This document shows, one piece after another, positions 12,901 through 24,800 of a stretch of DNA of 64,000 bases; position 1 is the stretch's first letter, and every line of letters begins with the position of its first letter. Made by a program: the position numbers and the translations under genes. Below the pieces are notes generated by a model, which saw only the letters and a list, made by a program, of their open reading frames with translations, was not told the DNA's origin and made no database searches. This stretch comes from Procambarus clarkii (Eukaryota > Arthropoda > Malacostraca > Decapoda > Cambaridae), in contig NC_091193.1 in the NCBI RefSeq assembly GCF_040958095.1, positions 30,658,129-30,722,128 on the forward strand, in the 5' to 3' direction.

Positions 12901-15832
12901 ACGGGGACTAGCCAGGTGGAGCGGGCTGGGGGGGGGGGTCAGTGTGACGGGACTAACCAGGTGGAGCGGGCTGGGGGGGGGGTCAGTGTGACGGGACTAG
13001 CCAGGTGGAGCGGGCTGGGGGGGGGCGTCAGTGTGACGGGACTAGCCCGGTGGAGCGGGCTGGGGGGGGGTCAGTGTGACGGGACTAGCCAGGTGGAGCG
13101 GGCTGGGGGGGGGGTCAGTGTGACGGGACTAGCCAGGTGGAGCGGGCTGGGGGGGTCAGTGTGACGGGACTAGCCAGGTGGAGCGGGTTGGGGGGGGGGG
13201 TCAGTGTGACGGGACTAGCCAGGTGGAGCGGGCTGGGGGGGGGTCAGTGTGACGGGACTAGCCAGGTGGAGGGTTGGGGGGGGGGGTCAGTGTGACGGGA
13301 CTAGCCAGGTGGAGCGGGCTGGGGGGTCAGTGTGACGGGACTAGCCAGGTGGAGGGTTGGGGGGGGTCAGTGTGACGGGACTAGCCAGGTGGAGCGGGCT
13401 GGGGGGGTCAGTGTGACGGGACTAGCCAGGTGGAGCGGGCTGGGGGGGGGGGGTCAGTGTGACGGGACTAGCCAGGTGGAGCGGGCTGGGGGGGGTCAGT
13501 GTGACGGGACTAGCCAGGTGGAGCGGGCTGGGGGGTCAGTGTGACGGGACTAGCCAGGTGGAGCGGGCTGGGGGGGGGTCAGTGTGACGGGACTAGCCAG
13601 GTGGAGCGGGCTGGGGGGTCAGTGTGACGGGACTAGCCAGGTGGAGCGGGCTGGGGGGGGTCAGTGTGACGGGACTAGCCAGGTGGAGCGGGCTGGGGGG
13701 TCAGTGTGACGGGACTAGCCAGGTGGAGCGGGCTGGGGGGTCAGTGTGACGGGACTAGCCAGGTGGAGCGGGCTGGGGGGTCAGTGTGACGGGACTAGCC
13801 AGGTGGAGCGGGCTGGGGGGGGGTCAGTGTGATGGGACTAGCCAGGTGGAGCGGGCTGGGGGGGGGGGTCAGTGTGATGGGACTAGCCAGGTGGAGCGGG
13901 CTGGGGGGGGGTCAGTGTGACGGGGACTAGCCAGGTGGAGCGGGCTGGGGGGGGGTCAGTGTGACGGGACTAGCCAGGTGGAGCGGGCTGGGGGGGGGGG
14001 GTCAGTGTGATGGGACTAGCCAGGTGGAGCGGGCTGGGGGGGGGGGTCAGTGTGACGGGACTAGCCAGGTGGAGCGGGCTGGGGGGGGGGTCAGTGTGAC
14101 GGGACTAGCCAGGTGGAGCGGGCTGGGGGGTCAGTGTGACGGGACTAGCCAGGTGGAGCGGGCTGGGGGGGGGGTCAGTGTGATGGGACTAGCCAGGTGG
14201 AGCGGGCTGGGGGGGGTCAGTGTGACGGGACTAGCCAGGTGGAGCGGGCTGGGGGGTCAGTGTGACGGGACTAGCCAGGTGGAGCGGGCTGGGGGGGTCA
14301 GTGTGACGGGACTAGCCAGGTGGAGCGGGCTGGGGGGTCAGTGTGACGGGACTAGCCAGGTGGAGCGGGCTGGGGGGTCAGTGTGACGGGACTAGCCAGG
14401 TGGAGCGGGCTGGGGGGTCAGTGTGATGGGACTAGCCAGGTGGAGCGGGCTGGGGGGGGGTCAGTGTGACGGGACTAGCCAGGTGGAGCGGGCTGGGGGG
14501 TCAGTGTGACGGGACTAGCCAGGTGGAGCGGGCTGGGGGGGGGGTCAGTGTGACGGGACTAGCCAGGTGGAGCGGGCTGGGGGGGGGGTCAGTGTGACGG
14601 GACTAGCCAGGTGGAGCGGGCTGGGGGGGTCAGTGTGACGGGACTAGCCAGGTGGAGGGTTGGGGGGGGGTCAGTGTGACGGGACTAGCCAGGTGGAGGG
14701 GGCTGGGGGGGGTCAGTGTGACGGGACTAGCCAGGTGGAGCGGGCTGGGGGGGAGTCAGTGTGACGGGACTAGCCAGGTGGAGCGGGCTGGGGGGGGTCA
14801 GTGTGACGGGACTAGCCAGGTGGAGCGGGCTGGGGGGGGGGTCAGTGTGACGGGACGAGCCAGGTGGAGCGGGCTGGGGGGGGGGTCAGTGTGACGGGAC
14901 TAGCCAGGTCTAGCGGGCTGGGGGGGGTCAGTGTGACGGGACTAGCCAGGTGGAGCGGGCTGGGGGGGTCAGTGTGACGGGACTAGCCAGGTGGAGCGGG
15001 CTGGGGGGTCAGTGTGACGGGACTAGCCAGGTGGAGAGGGCTGGGGGGGGGTCAGTGTGACGGGACTAGCCAGGTCTAGCGGGCTGGAGGGGGTCAGTGT
15101 GACGGGACTAGCCAGGTGGAGCGGGCTGGGGGGTCAGTGTGACGGGACTAGCCAGGTGGAGCGGGCTGGGGGGGGGGTCAGTGTGACGGGACTAACCAGG
15201 TGGAGCGGGCTGGGGGGGGGGTCAGTGTGACGGGACTAGCCAGGTGGAGCGGGCTGGGGGGGGGGCGTCAGTGTGACGGGACTAGCCCGGTGGAGCGGGC
15301 TGGGGGGGGGTCAGTGTGACGGGACTAGCCAGGTGGAGCGGGCTGGGGGGGGGGGTCAGTGTGACGGGACTAGCCAGGTGGAGCGGGCTGGGGGGGTCAG
15401 TGTGACGGGACTAGCCAGGTGGAGCGGGTTGGGGGGGGGGGTCAGTGTGACGGGACTAGCCAGGTGGAGCGGGCTGGGGGGGGGTCAGTGTGACGGGACT
15501 AGCCCGGTGGAGCGGGCTGGGGGGGGGGGGTCAGTGTGACGGGACTAGCCAGGTGGAGCGGGCTGGGGGGTCAGTGTGACGGGACTAGCCAGGTGGAGCG
15601 GGCTGGGGGGGGGTCAGTGTGACGGGACTAGCCAGGTGGAGCGGGCTGGGGGGGGGGGTCAGTGTGACGGGACTAGCCAGGTGGAGCGGGCTGGGGGGTC
15701 AGTGTGACGGGACTAGCCAGGTGGAGCGGGCTGGGGGGTCAGTGTGACGGGACTAGCCAGGTGGAGCGGGCTGGTGGGGGGGGTCAGTGTGACGGGACTA
15801 GCCAGGTGGAGCAGGCTGGGGGGGTCAGTGTG
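9951..15832 (+). repeat. 40-46 bp G-rich minisatellite, left half
   Basis: The unit is GTCAGTGTGACGGGACTAGC plus CAGGTGGAGCGGGCT followed by a run of about 6-14 G, so length varies mainly through the G run. That makes roughly 135 copies. Marker variants (GGTCTAGCGG, GACGAGCC, GACTAACC, AGCCCGG, GGAGGGTTGG) occur in the same order in two blocks about 2.24 kb apart. Many 60-140 codon open frames read MTGLARW or QCDGTSQVER patterns. They are translations of the unit, not proteins. Confidence 0.97.
15824..15832 (+). repeat. Left 9 bp flanking direct repeat (possible target duplication)
   Basis: GTCAGTGTG lies immediately before the element's first base and recurs immediately after its last base at 27996-28004. 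The same 9-mer begins every minisatellite unit, so it could also arise from the array's own phase. Confidence 0.6.
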
Positions 15833-15883
15833 AGTAGTAGGGAGTACAGTCCACAGACGATTTTTTTTTTGGCCAGAGGACCC

Positions 15884-15905
15884 CTGTGGACTGTACAGTC
15901 CACAG
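15884..15905. repeat. 22 bp perfect palindrome near the left terminus
   Basis: CTGTGGACTGT is followed directly by its reverse complement. It lies at the junction of a local duplication: AGTACAGTCCACAGACGA plus T-run occurs at about 15842 and its core again at 15894. The right end of the element lacks this extra roughly 50 bases. Confidence 0.85.
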
Positions 15906-16439
15906 ACGATTTTTTTTTTTCTGGGAAATATCGTGTGTAGCGCTTTAGAGTTTCTTGGTGAATTTGGGGAGTCACAGATTTGGGATTAAGGATTTCTTAC
16001 GAGTGAGATTTTAGAAGTATGGAATTCTTATGATGAAAATAATTTCCGAGACTTAGAAGTTTGTTAAGGTCTTATGGGAGAAATAGCAATCTGTCGCCTC
16101 ACCTGTGTTTACTTTAGACGTCAGCCAGACACGGCCTTCAGGTCACCTCGGTAATCGTATCTTATCTTCTCCATAATAATATCTGGACCATCCCTTTCTC
16201 TCTCTCTCTCTCTCTCTCCTCCTATTTCCTTACAGCTATTTTCAGAGTTTCAAATAATCATAGAAGTTTATTTATGTGTTTATGACCGAATTTGTAAAAG
16301 GACCATTTTCAGAGAATATTGTCTTAGATGTTTTGTTAAGGAAAACAGACAACTTATCCATAACATTTAGTTTTATATCCATTTACGGCTATTTCACCTG
16401 TAATCTGTGAAAATTGAACAGAGCCCAGTTATAGACAGA

Positions 16440-16925
16440 ATTTCGTCAGAGACCATTTATACCTAAAAATGAATAGAGACCACTTTGTGAGCAAAATTAG
16501 TCAGAGACAGTTTTTAGCTCATATTTCATCAGAGTCCAATTATCAACAGAAATTCGCCAGAGTCTACTTTGCTAGCAAAATTAGTCAGAGACAGTTTTAA
16601 GCTCAAATTTCATCAGAGTCCAATTATCAACAGAAATTCGCCAGAGTCTACTTTGAGAGCAAAATTAGTCAGAGACAGTTTTAAGCTCAAATTTCATCAG
16701 AGTCCAATTATCAACAGAAATTCGCCAGAGTCTACTTTGAGAGCAAAATTAGTCAGAGACAGTTTTAAGCTCAAATTTCATCAGAGTCCAATTATCAACA
16801 GAAATTCGCCAGAGTCTACTTTGAGAGCAAAATTAGTCAGTGACAGTTTTAAGCTCAAATTTCATCAGAGTCCAGTTCATGATCGAAATTAATCAGAGTC
16901 CAATTAAAGACCCAAATTTGACAGA
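16440..16925 (+). repeat. 84 bp tandem repeat inside left arm
   Basis: GCAAAATTAGTCAGAGACAG recurs at 16575, 16659, 16743 and 16827, exactly 84 apart, with decayed copies on both sides. The unit is 28 codons, which gives a repetitive 107-codon open frame. The mirrored region at about 26640-27450 has a different copy number and arrangement. Confidence 0.9.
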
Positions 16926-19900
16926 GACCACATTTTCGCTACTAGCAGCCCAATCCCCCTTAAATTTTAAATAGTCATATTTCAGTCATAGTAAAATAAG
17001 ATCAAGTCAGTTACTGAGCTCCAGCTCTCGTCCCCCCACCCTCTTCCACCCTCAAGTCTTTTGTAAATAACCCATCAATTTCCCCCAAAATTTTACCCTC
17101 TGTATTTCAGACATAGTAAATATGATGTAAACAATTATAAAACTCTAGCTCTTGTCCTCTGTCCAAGTTCACTCCTGTAAATTCATTACTATCAGTCCAA
17201 ATCCCCCTGAGATTTAAACACCCAACTACATTTTCAGACATAGTAAATAAAAACCAGTTCAGTTATCAAGTTTCAACTCTTGTGCCCCAGCTTAGTTCAT
17301 TTTGTACAAGTTCTTTATTTTTCTAACTAAATCACCCTGAGATTTAAGATCACCTTATTTCTAACGTAGTAAAATTAATCTGGACATTAGCCAAGCTCCA
17401 TTTCCTCGGCCTTAGATCATCAGACATAAATATATTCGATCAAGTCCGTCTCCAGCCTAACTCTTATCTGAGTACACACATAACCCAACCTGTGTAATTA
17501 TCTTTCACCCCCTCCCACCTTCCTCCATCTCATCTCACCTTACCCTTTCCCTCCCTTACCTTCTCATCCCCAACTTATCCAAACCTTCAATAATCGTACT
17601 GTATTTGCATATTTTCTCTATATTCACTGTGTTCTTCGTATTCTCATCCGTGTTCACTCCATGTTCTTCAAATGTTCACAGTCCCATTCAGTTCATATTT
17701 TCACAAGTATCTCCATTTTTTCTGTAATCTTTCTCTTAGTCTCATTATGTTCTCTACAAATTCTAGTCATATTTTCTACGTTTTCATGTTCATCACATGT
17801 TCTCTTTACAACTTTTATACTCAATATTCATGCTAACTTCCATATTTTGTGTTTCTTTGTCAATATTCATGTTCCTCTACAAGTTCATGTTCCTCACATG
17901 ATCACTTCGTTTTTCACCTTCACTTACATGTTTTCTACATTATTTGTCATATTCTCCATGTTCTTCACAAGTCCATTGTTCATTCTTTGTATTCCCTATT
18001 CTCCTTATCATGTTTTCATGTTCTCTGTAAGTTCATATTCCCAGCATGTTCACTGTATTCATCAACTTTTCTTACATGTGTTCTTTGCCATGTTCCCCAT
18101 ATGTTCTCTGGGTTTTTCCCCTTACATGTTATTTAACGTTCCTTAACTAAAAAATCTTTCGCCAATCAACTAAAAAACATAAGTCACTTTCGTCATTTCT
18201 CAACTAAACTTATTATCCAGTCAACTAAAAATAGTCAGAAATAGCCTCGTTCAACACTGTTCTTAACTAAAACAACCTTTCTCTTAGCTAAAAATTGTCA
18301 AAGGAAACTTCTTTCAGCACTTTCTTAACAGCCGCTATGTTTCATCAAGTAAGAAAAAATTGTCAAAGGAAACTTTCCAAAACTGTTCTTAACTAAAAAT
18401 CTTTCGCCAATCAACTAAAACATAGTCACTTTCGTCATTTCTCAACTAAACTTATTATCCAATCAACCAAAAACAGTCAGGATTAATCTCATTCAACACC
18501 GTTCTTAATTAAAACAACCTTTCTCTTAGCTAAAAAATTGTCAAAGAAATTTTATCATCACTGTTCTTAACTAAAATAACCTTTCTCTTAGCAAAAATAG
18601 TCAAGGGAAACGTTTCCAATACTGTTCATAACTAACTTTATCCATCGTCATTCAACTAAAAATAATAACTTTCATCATTTCCTAACTAAACTTATTCCAT
18701 AGTCAACAGAAAATAACCGTGTTCATCATATTTCATTATCATTTCTTGTCTAAAAAAATTATCCGCCAATCATCAGAAAAGTCATGTTCATCATGTTTTG
18801 TCTTTTTCCTTAACTAAAGTATTCATCAGTCAACTAAAAATAGTTACTTCATCATGTTTCCTTGTCGTTTCTTAACTGAAATATCACATCTCTCATCTGA
18901 AATAGTCATGTGTAGCCTCTTTCCAACACTGTTCTAACTAAAGTAACCTTTCACATCGCTAAAATAGTCATATTCATCATTGTTCCTAACTAAAATTATA
19001 TGACGTTAAGTAAGAAATATAGTCAAAGACACTCTTCGAGACATCAAGGACTTACTCAAAGACATCAAAGACGCATTCAAATACTACTCATGTTCTCAAA
19101 AGATATTCTCAAAGTCATCAAATTTATTCAAAGAGCTAACAAAAGTTATTCTCAGAGTCACCTTCGTTCTTCAGAGAAACTTTCCAAAACATCTTTGTTC
19201 ATCAAAGTTATTCTCGGAGTCATCAAAAGGTATTCTCTAACTCACTTTTGTTCATTAAAGTTAATTTCTATGTTATAAAAGTTATTCTCAGAGACATCTA
19301 AAGTTAATCTTGCTCATCAAAGTTGTTCTCAGAGTTAACAAAGGTAATCTCTAACTCACTCTCGTTCATCAAAGTTGTTTCAAAGACATAAAAGTTATTC
19401 TCAGAGACATCTAAAGTTAATCTTGCTCATCAAAGTTGTTCTCTAAGACATAAAAGTTATTCTCAGAGTCATCAAAAGTTGTTCTCTAAGACATCAAAGT
19501 TATTCTAAGAGCTATCAAAAGTTTTTCTCAGTCATGATATGTTATTCTCTAAGTAACCTTCCATTCATCAAAGACATTCTCTAAGCCCTCAAAGTTATTC
19601 TCTAAGACAACAAAGTCATTCCCAGAGTCATCAAAAAGTTATTCTCAGAGTCACCTTCGTTATTCAAAGAAGCCTTCTGAGACATCCTCGTTCAACAAAA
19701 CTGTCCTCAGAGCCATCAAAAAAGTTAAATACAGTCATCAAAGTTATTCTCTAAGTATCTTTTCGTTCATCAGAGAAGCTTTCTAAGACATCTTTGTTCA
19801 TCAAAGTTGTTCTCTAAGACATCAATGTTGTTTCTCTAAGGCATCAAAGATGTTCTCTAAATCATAAAAGTTAATCTCTAAGTCTCCTTCGTTCATTAGA

Positions 19901-20159
19901 GAAACTTTCCAATCCATCTTCGTTGATCAAAGTTATTCTCAGAGTCATCAAAGTGATCTCTAATTCATCTTCGTTCTCCAAAAAGTTGTTCTCTAAGACA
20001 CCTTCGTTCATCAAAGAAACTCTCCTTCTTCCATCATGTTATTCTTTAAGACATCTTCAGTCATAAAATTTTCTCTCCAAAATGTAACTAGTTCAGCTTT
20101 TCATACCAAACCTGCATTTCTGTTAAAATATATTTTCGCAGACACTTTACCCTAAAACT

Positions 20160-20860
20160 GTTCTCTGAACTATCCTAACTTAACTTACCTTACCTTAACT
20201 ATCTTACCTAACTTTACCTATCCTAACTTAACTTAACCTAACTTACCTATCTTACCTAACTTTACCTATCTTACCTAACTTAACCTGCATAACCTAACTT
20301 TACCTATCCTAACATAACTTACCTTACCTTACCTATCTTACCTAACTTTACCTATCTTACCTAACTTACCTACATTACCTAACTTAACTTAACCTGCTTA
20401 ACCTAACTTACCTACATTACCTAACTTAACCTGCATAACCTAGCCTGCTTAACTTAACTTAACTAACTTATCCTGCTTAACCTAACTTACCTACATTACC
20501 TAACTTAACCTGCTTAACCTAACCTATCCTAACTTAACTTAACCTAACTTACCTAACTTAACCTAACTTACCTACATTACCCAACTTAACCTGTTTAACC
20601 TAACTTTACCTATCCTAACTTAACTTACCTACATTACCTAACTTAACCTGCTTAACCTAACTTACATAACTTAACCTAACTTACCTTACCTATCTTACCT
20701 AACTTACATAATTTAACCTAACTTACCTTACCTTACCTTACCTAACTTAACCTGCTTAACCTAACTTACATAACTTAACCTAACTTAACTTACATAACTT
20801 ATCTTACCTATCCTAACCTAACCTAACTTGCTTTACCTAACTTAATCTTACATTCCCAAA
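20160..20860 (+). repeat. Degenerate CCTAACTTA / CCTAA-type tract, left arm
   Basis: About 700 bases built from ACCTAACTTA, CTTAACCTAAC and CTTACCTA words. CCTAA is the complement of the arthropod telomere word TTAGG, but the phase is broken by ACTTA and TACC words. This is therefore telomere-like low-complexity sequence, not a telomere. Confidence 0.8.
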
Positions 20861-21544
20861 CTGATGTATCCTAACTTATCTAGTCAAACCAGACATGATC
20901 TAACTTACATAAGTATTCCTGCTTGTCTTTTGTGTTTCGTCAATCATTGTCTCATATTCATTTACTCTTTTCATTAGTTAATTTCTCAAATGGTCACTTA
21001 TGCATTTCAAGTGCTATTTGTTAGAGATTGGATATTTAAGCATTTCAAAGGATTTTTGTTATATATGGGAACTTACTCATTTCAAGGGATAATTTCTCAA
21101 ATGGACGTTTTTGCATTTCAAGTGTTATTTGTTTAAGATTGGGTGTTTAATCATTTCAAAGGATTTTTGTTATATATGGGAATTTACTCGTTTCAAGGGC
21201 TAATTTCTCAAATGGTCATTTTTGCAGATCAAGGGTTATTTGTTAAAGTTCATCAAGTTGCCCATAAGTTGTATTTATTATGTTTGTTATCATTTATTCT
21301 TATTCCCCAACCCCTTAACCTAACCTCTTGTAATCTTAGTGTATTTGGTAGGTTCTATCATATGTTCTTATTCCCCAACCCTTTAACCTAACCTTTCAGA
21401 TGTAGTTTATTGTGTTTTTTGACGTATTTGTTGAATATATTATCCTTTTCCTAACCTTTTAGATGTAGTTTTGTTTCTCCTTTTTGTATATTTTTACCCA
21501 AACCCACCATCCCACTTAACCTTCTTTCCTTCTTTACTTTGATT

Positions 21545-21885
21545 CTCCTACTCCTTCTAACCCTCCTTTTCTATCTCTCTCCCTTATTCTCTCTCTTCCT
21601 CCCCCTCTCTCTCCCTCATTTGCTCAAATGCTCTCTTGTTTCTCAAATTCAAGTCTTAATGCTCCCATTCTCACACCCTCACTCTCATTCCCTTAGTTTT
21701 TCTTTTTTCTCAAATTCAAGTCATAGTGCTCCCATGCTCTTCCTCCCCCCTCTCTCTTACTCTTTTCTCCTCTTTTCATGCTCTCACTCACTTGTTCTCT
21801 TGTTTTTCTCAATTTCAAGTCTTAGTAGATCTGATTCTTTACTATTGTAATTTTTATTACTATGATAAAGAATGAACTTATATGT
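21545..21885 (+). other. Central loop of the 12 kb inverted repeat
   Basis: This is the only part without a mirror copy: pyrimidine-rich (CTCTCTCCCTC, TTCTCAAATTCAAGTCTTA twice), about 340 bases. A 103-codon open frame (21539-21850) is Leu/Ser/Phe-rich from the composition and carries no recognisable domain. Confidence 0.75.
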
Positions 21886-24800
21886 GAAAACAAAGTAAAA
21901 GAAGGAAAGAAGGTTAAGTGGGATGGTGGGTTTGGGTAAAAATATACAAAAAGGAGAAACAAAACTACATCTGAAAGGTTAGGAAAAGGATAATATATTC
22001 AACAAATACGTCAAAAAACACAATAAACTACATCTGAAAGGTTAGGTTAAAGGGGGGGGGGGGGGGGAAATAAGAACATATGATAGAACCTACTAAATAC
22101 AACTTATGAGCAACTTGATGAACTTTAACAAATAACCCTTGATCTGCAAAAATGACCATTTGAGAAAATAACCCTTGAAATGAGTAAATTCCCATATATA
22201 ACAAAAATCCTTTGAAATGGTTAAACACCAAATCTTAAACAAATAACACTTGAAATGCAAAAAACGTCCATTTGAGAAATTATCCCTTGAAATGAGTAAG
22301 TTCCCATATATAACAAAAATTCTTTGAAATGCTTAAATATCCAATCTCTAACAAATAGCACTTGAAATGCATAAGTGACCATTTGAGAAATTAACTAATG
22401 ATATGAGTAAATGAATATGAGACAATGATTGACGAAACACAAAAGACAAGAAGGAATACTTATGTAAGTTAGATCATGTCTGGTTGGACTAGATAAGTTA
22501 GGATACATCAGTTTGGGAATGTAAGATTAAGTTAGGTAAAGCAAGTTAGGTTAGGATAGGATAGGTAAGATAAGTTAAATAAGTTAGGTTAAGCAGGTTA
22601 AGTTAGGTAAAGTAAGGTAAGTTAGGTTAAATTAAGTAAGTTAGGTAAGGTAAGGTAAGTTAAGTTAAGCAGGTTAGGTTATGCAGGTTAAGTTAGGGTA
22701 GGTAAAGTTAGGTTAGGCAGGTTAAGTTAGGTAAATGTAGGTAAGTTAGGTAATGTAGGTAAGTTAGGTAAGATAGGTAAAGTTAGGTAAGATAGGTAAG
22801 GTAAGGTAAGTTATGTTAGGATAGGTAAAGTTAGGTTATGCAGGTTAAGTTAGGTAAGATAGGTAAAGTTAGGTAAGATAGGTAAGTTAGGTTAAGCAGG
22901 ATAAGTTAGGTTAGGTTAGGTAAGATAGGTAAGGTAAGATAGGTAAAGTTAGGTTAGGTTAGGTAAGATAGGTAAGGTAAGGTAAGATAGGTAAAGTTAG
23001 GTTATGCAGGTTAAGTTAGGTAAGTTAGGTAAGATAGGTAAGGTAAGGTAAGGTAAGATAGGTAAAGTTAGGTTATGCAGGTTAAGTTAGGTAAGTAACA
23101 TTGGGTGGAGAGGATAGGTTACGTAGGTTTGAACAGTGTAGTTCAGAGAGCAGTTTTAGGGTAAAGCGACTAAGGAAATATATTTTAACAAGTGCAGGTT
23201 TGGTATGAAAAGCTGAACTAGTTACATTTTGGAGAGAAAATTTTATGACTGAAGATGTCTTAAAGAATAACATGATGGAAGAAGGAGAGTTTCTTTGATG
23301 AACGAAGGTGTCTTAGAGAACAACTTTTTGGAGAACGAAGATGAATTAGAGATCACTTTGATGACTCTGAGAATAACTTTGATCAACGAAGATGGATTGG
23401 AAAGTTTCTCTAATGAACGAAGGAGACTTAGAGATTAACTTTTATGATTTAGAGAACATCTTTGATGCCTTAGAGAAACAACATTGATGTCTTAGAGAAC
23501 AACTTTGATGAACAAAGATGTCTTAGAAAGCTTCTCTGATGAACGAAAAGATACTTAGAGAATAACTTTGATGACTGTATTTAACTTTTTTGATGGCTCT
23601 GAGGACAGTTTTGTTGAACGAGGATGTCTCAGAAGGCTTCTTTGAATAACGAAGGTGACTCTGAGAATAACTTTTTGATGACTCTGGGAATGACTTTGTT
23701 GTCTTAGAGAATAACTTTGAGGGCTTAGAGAATGTCTTTGATGAATGGAAGGTTACTTAGAGAATAACATAACATGACTGAGAATAACTTTTATGTCTTA
23801 GAGAACAACTTTGATGAGCACGATTAACTTTAGATGTCTCTGAGAATAACTTTTATAACAGAAATTAACTTTAATGAACAAAAGTGAGTTACAGAATAAC
23901 TTTGATGACACTGTGAATAACTTTGATGACTTTGAGAACAAGTTTGATAGCTCTGAGAATAACTTTTATGTGTTTGAGAATAACTTTTTGTTAGCTCTTA
24001 GAATAACTTTGATGACTTTGAGAATGTCTTTTATGTCTTAGAGAAGAACATTGATGGCTTAGAGAGAATATCTTGATGAAAGATGATGTCTTGGATTAAC
24101 TTTGACGTCTCTTGGAATAACTTTGATGACTTTGAGAACAAGTTTGATAGCTCTGAGAATAACTTTTATGTGTTTGAGAATAACTTTTTGTTAGCTCTTA
24201 GAATAACTTTGATGACTTTGAGAATGTCTTTTATGTCTTAGAGAAGAACATTGATGGCTTAGAGAGAATATCTTTGATGAAAGATGATGTCTTGGATTAA
24301 CTTTGACGTCTCTTGGAATAACTTTGATGACTTTGAGAACAAGTTTGATAGCTCTGAGAAAGACTTTGTTGTCTTAGAGAATACCTTTGTTGTCTTAGAG
24401 AATAACTTTGAGGACTTAGAGAATTAATATGTTGAACGAAAGTGAGTTAGAGATTACCTTTGTTAACTCTGAGAATAACTTTGATGAACGAGAAAATACT
24501 TTTTGATGGCATCGAGAACAAGTTTGATAGCTCTGAGAATAACTTTTATGCTTCTGAGATTAACTTTAATGAACGAAGATGTCTTAGAAAGATTCTCTGA
24601 TGAACGAAAGGTTACTTAGAGAATAGCATTTTGATGACTGAGATTAACTTTTGATGACTCTGAGAATAACTTTTATGCCTCTGTGATTAACTTTAATGAA
24701 CGAAGATGTCTTAGAAAGTTTCTCTGATGAATGAAAGGCTACTTAGAGAATAGCATTTTGATGACTGAGATTAACTTTTTGATGACTCTGAGAATAACTT

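Larger units (their letters stand above)
15833..21544 (+). repeat. Left arm of the 12 kb inverted repeat
   Basis: Block order inward: an end with two ACAGTCCACAGACGA-T10 segments; unique sequence with (TC)n at about 16196-16218; an 84 bp array; a roughly 120 bp degenerate repeat containing TTTCAGACATAGTAAA (16930-17420); ATGTTC-rich sequence (17600-18140); AACTAAAA-rich sequence (18140-18990); AAAGTTATTCTCAGAGTCATC repeats (19000-20090); CCTAACTTA repeats (20160-20860); and a repeat of about 105 bp (20980-21400). Open frames (161 codons at 17661-18146, 107 codons at 16569-16892) are low-complexity translations of these repeats. Confidence 0.85.

Noticed and set aside
17661-18146. 161-codon Phe/Ser/Cys-rich frame in the left arm
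   Set aside because: Derived from ATGTTC-type repeats; the mirror copy on the right arm is broken into several frames, so no protein is conserved.
20160-20860. True interstitial telomere
   Set aside because: CCTAA is never repeated in clean phase; words with ACTTA and TACC dominate.
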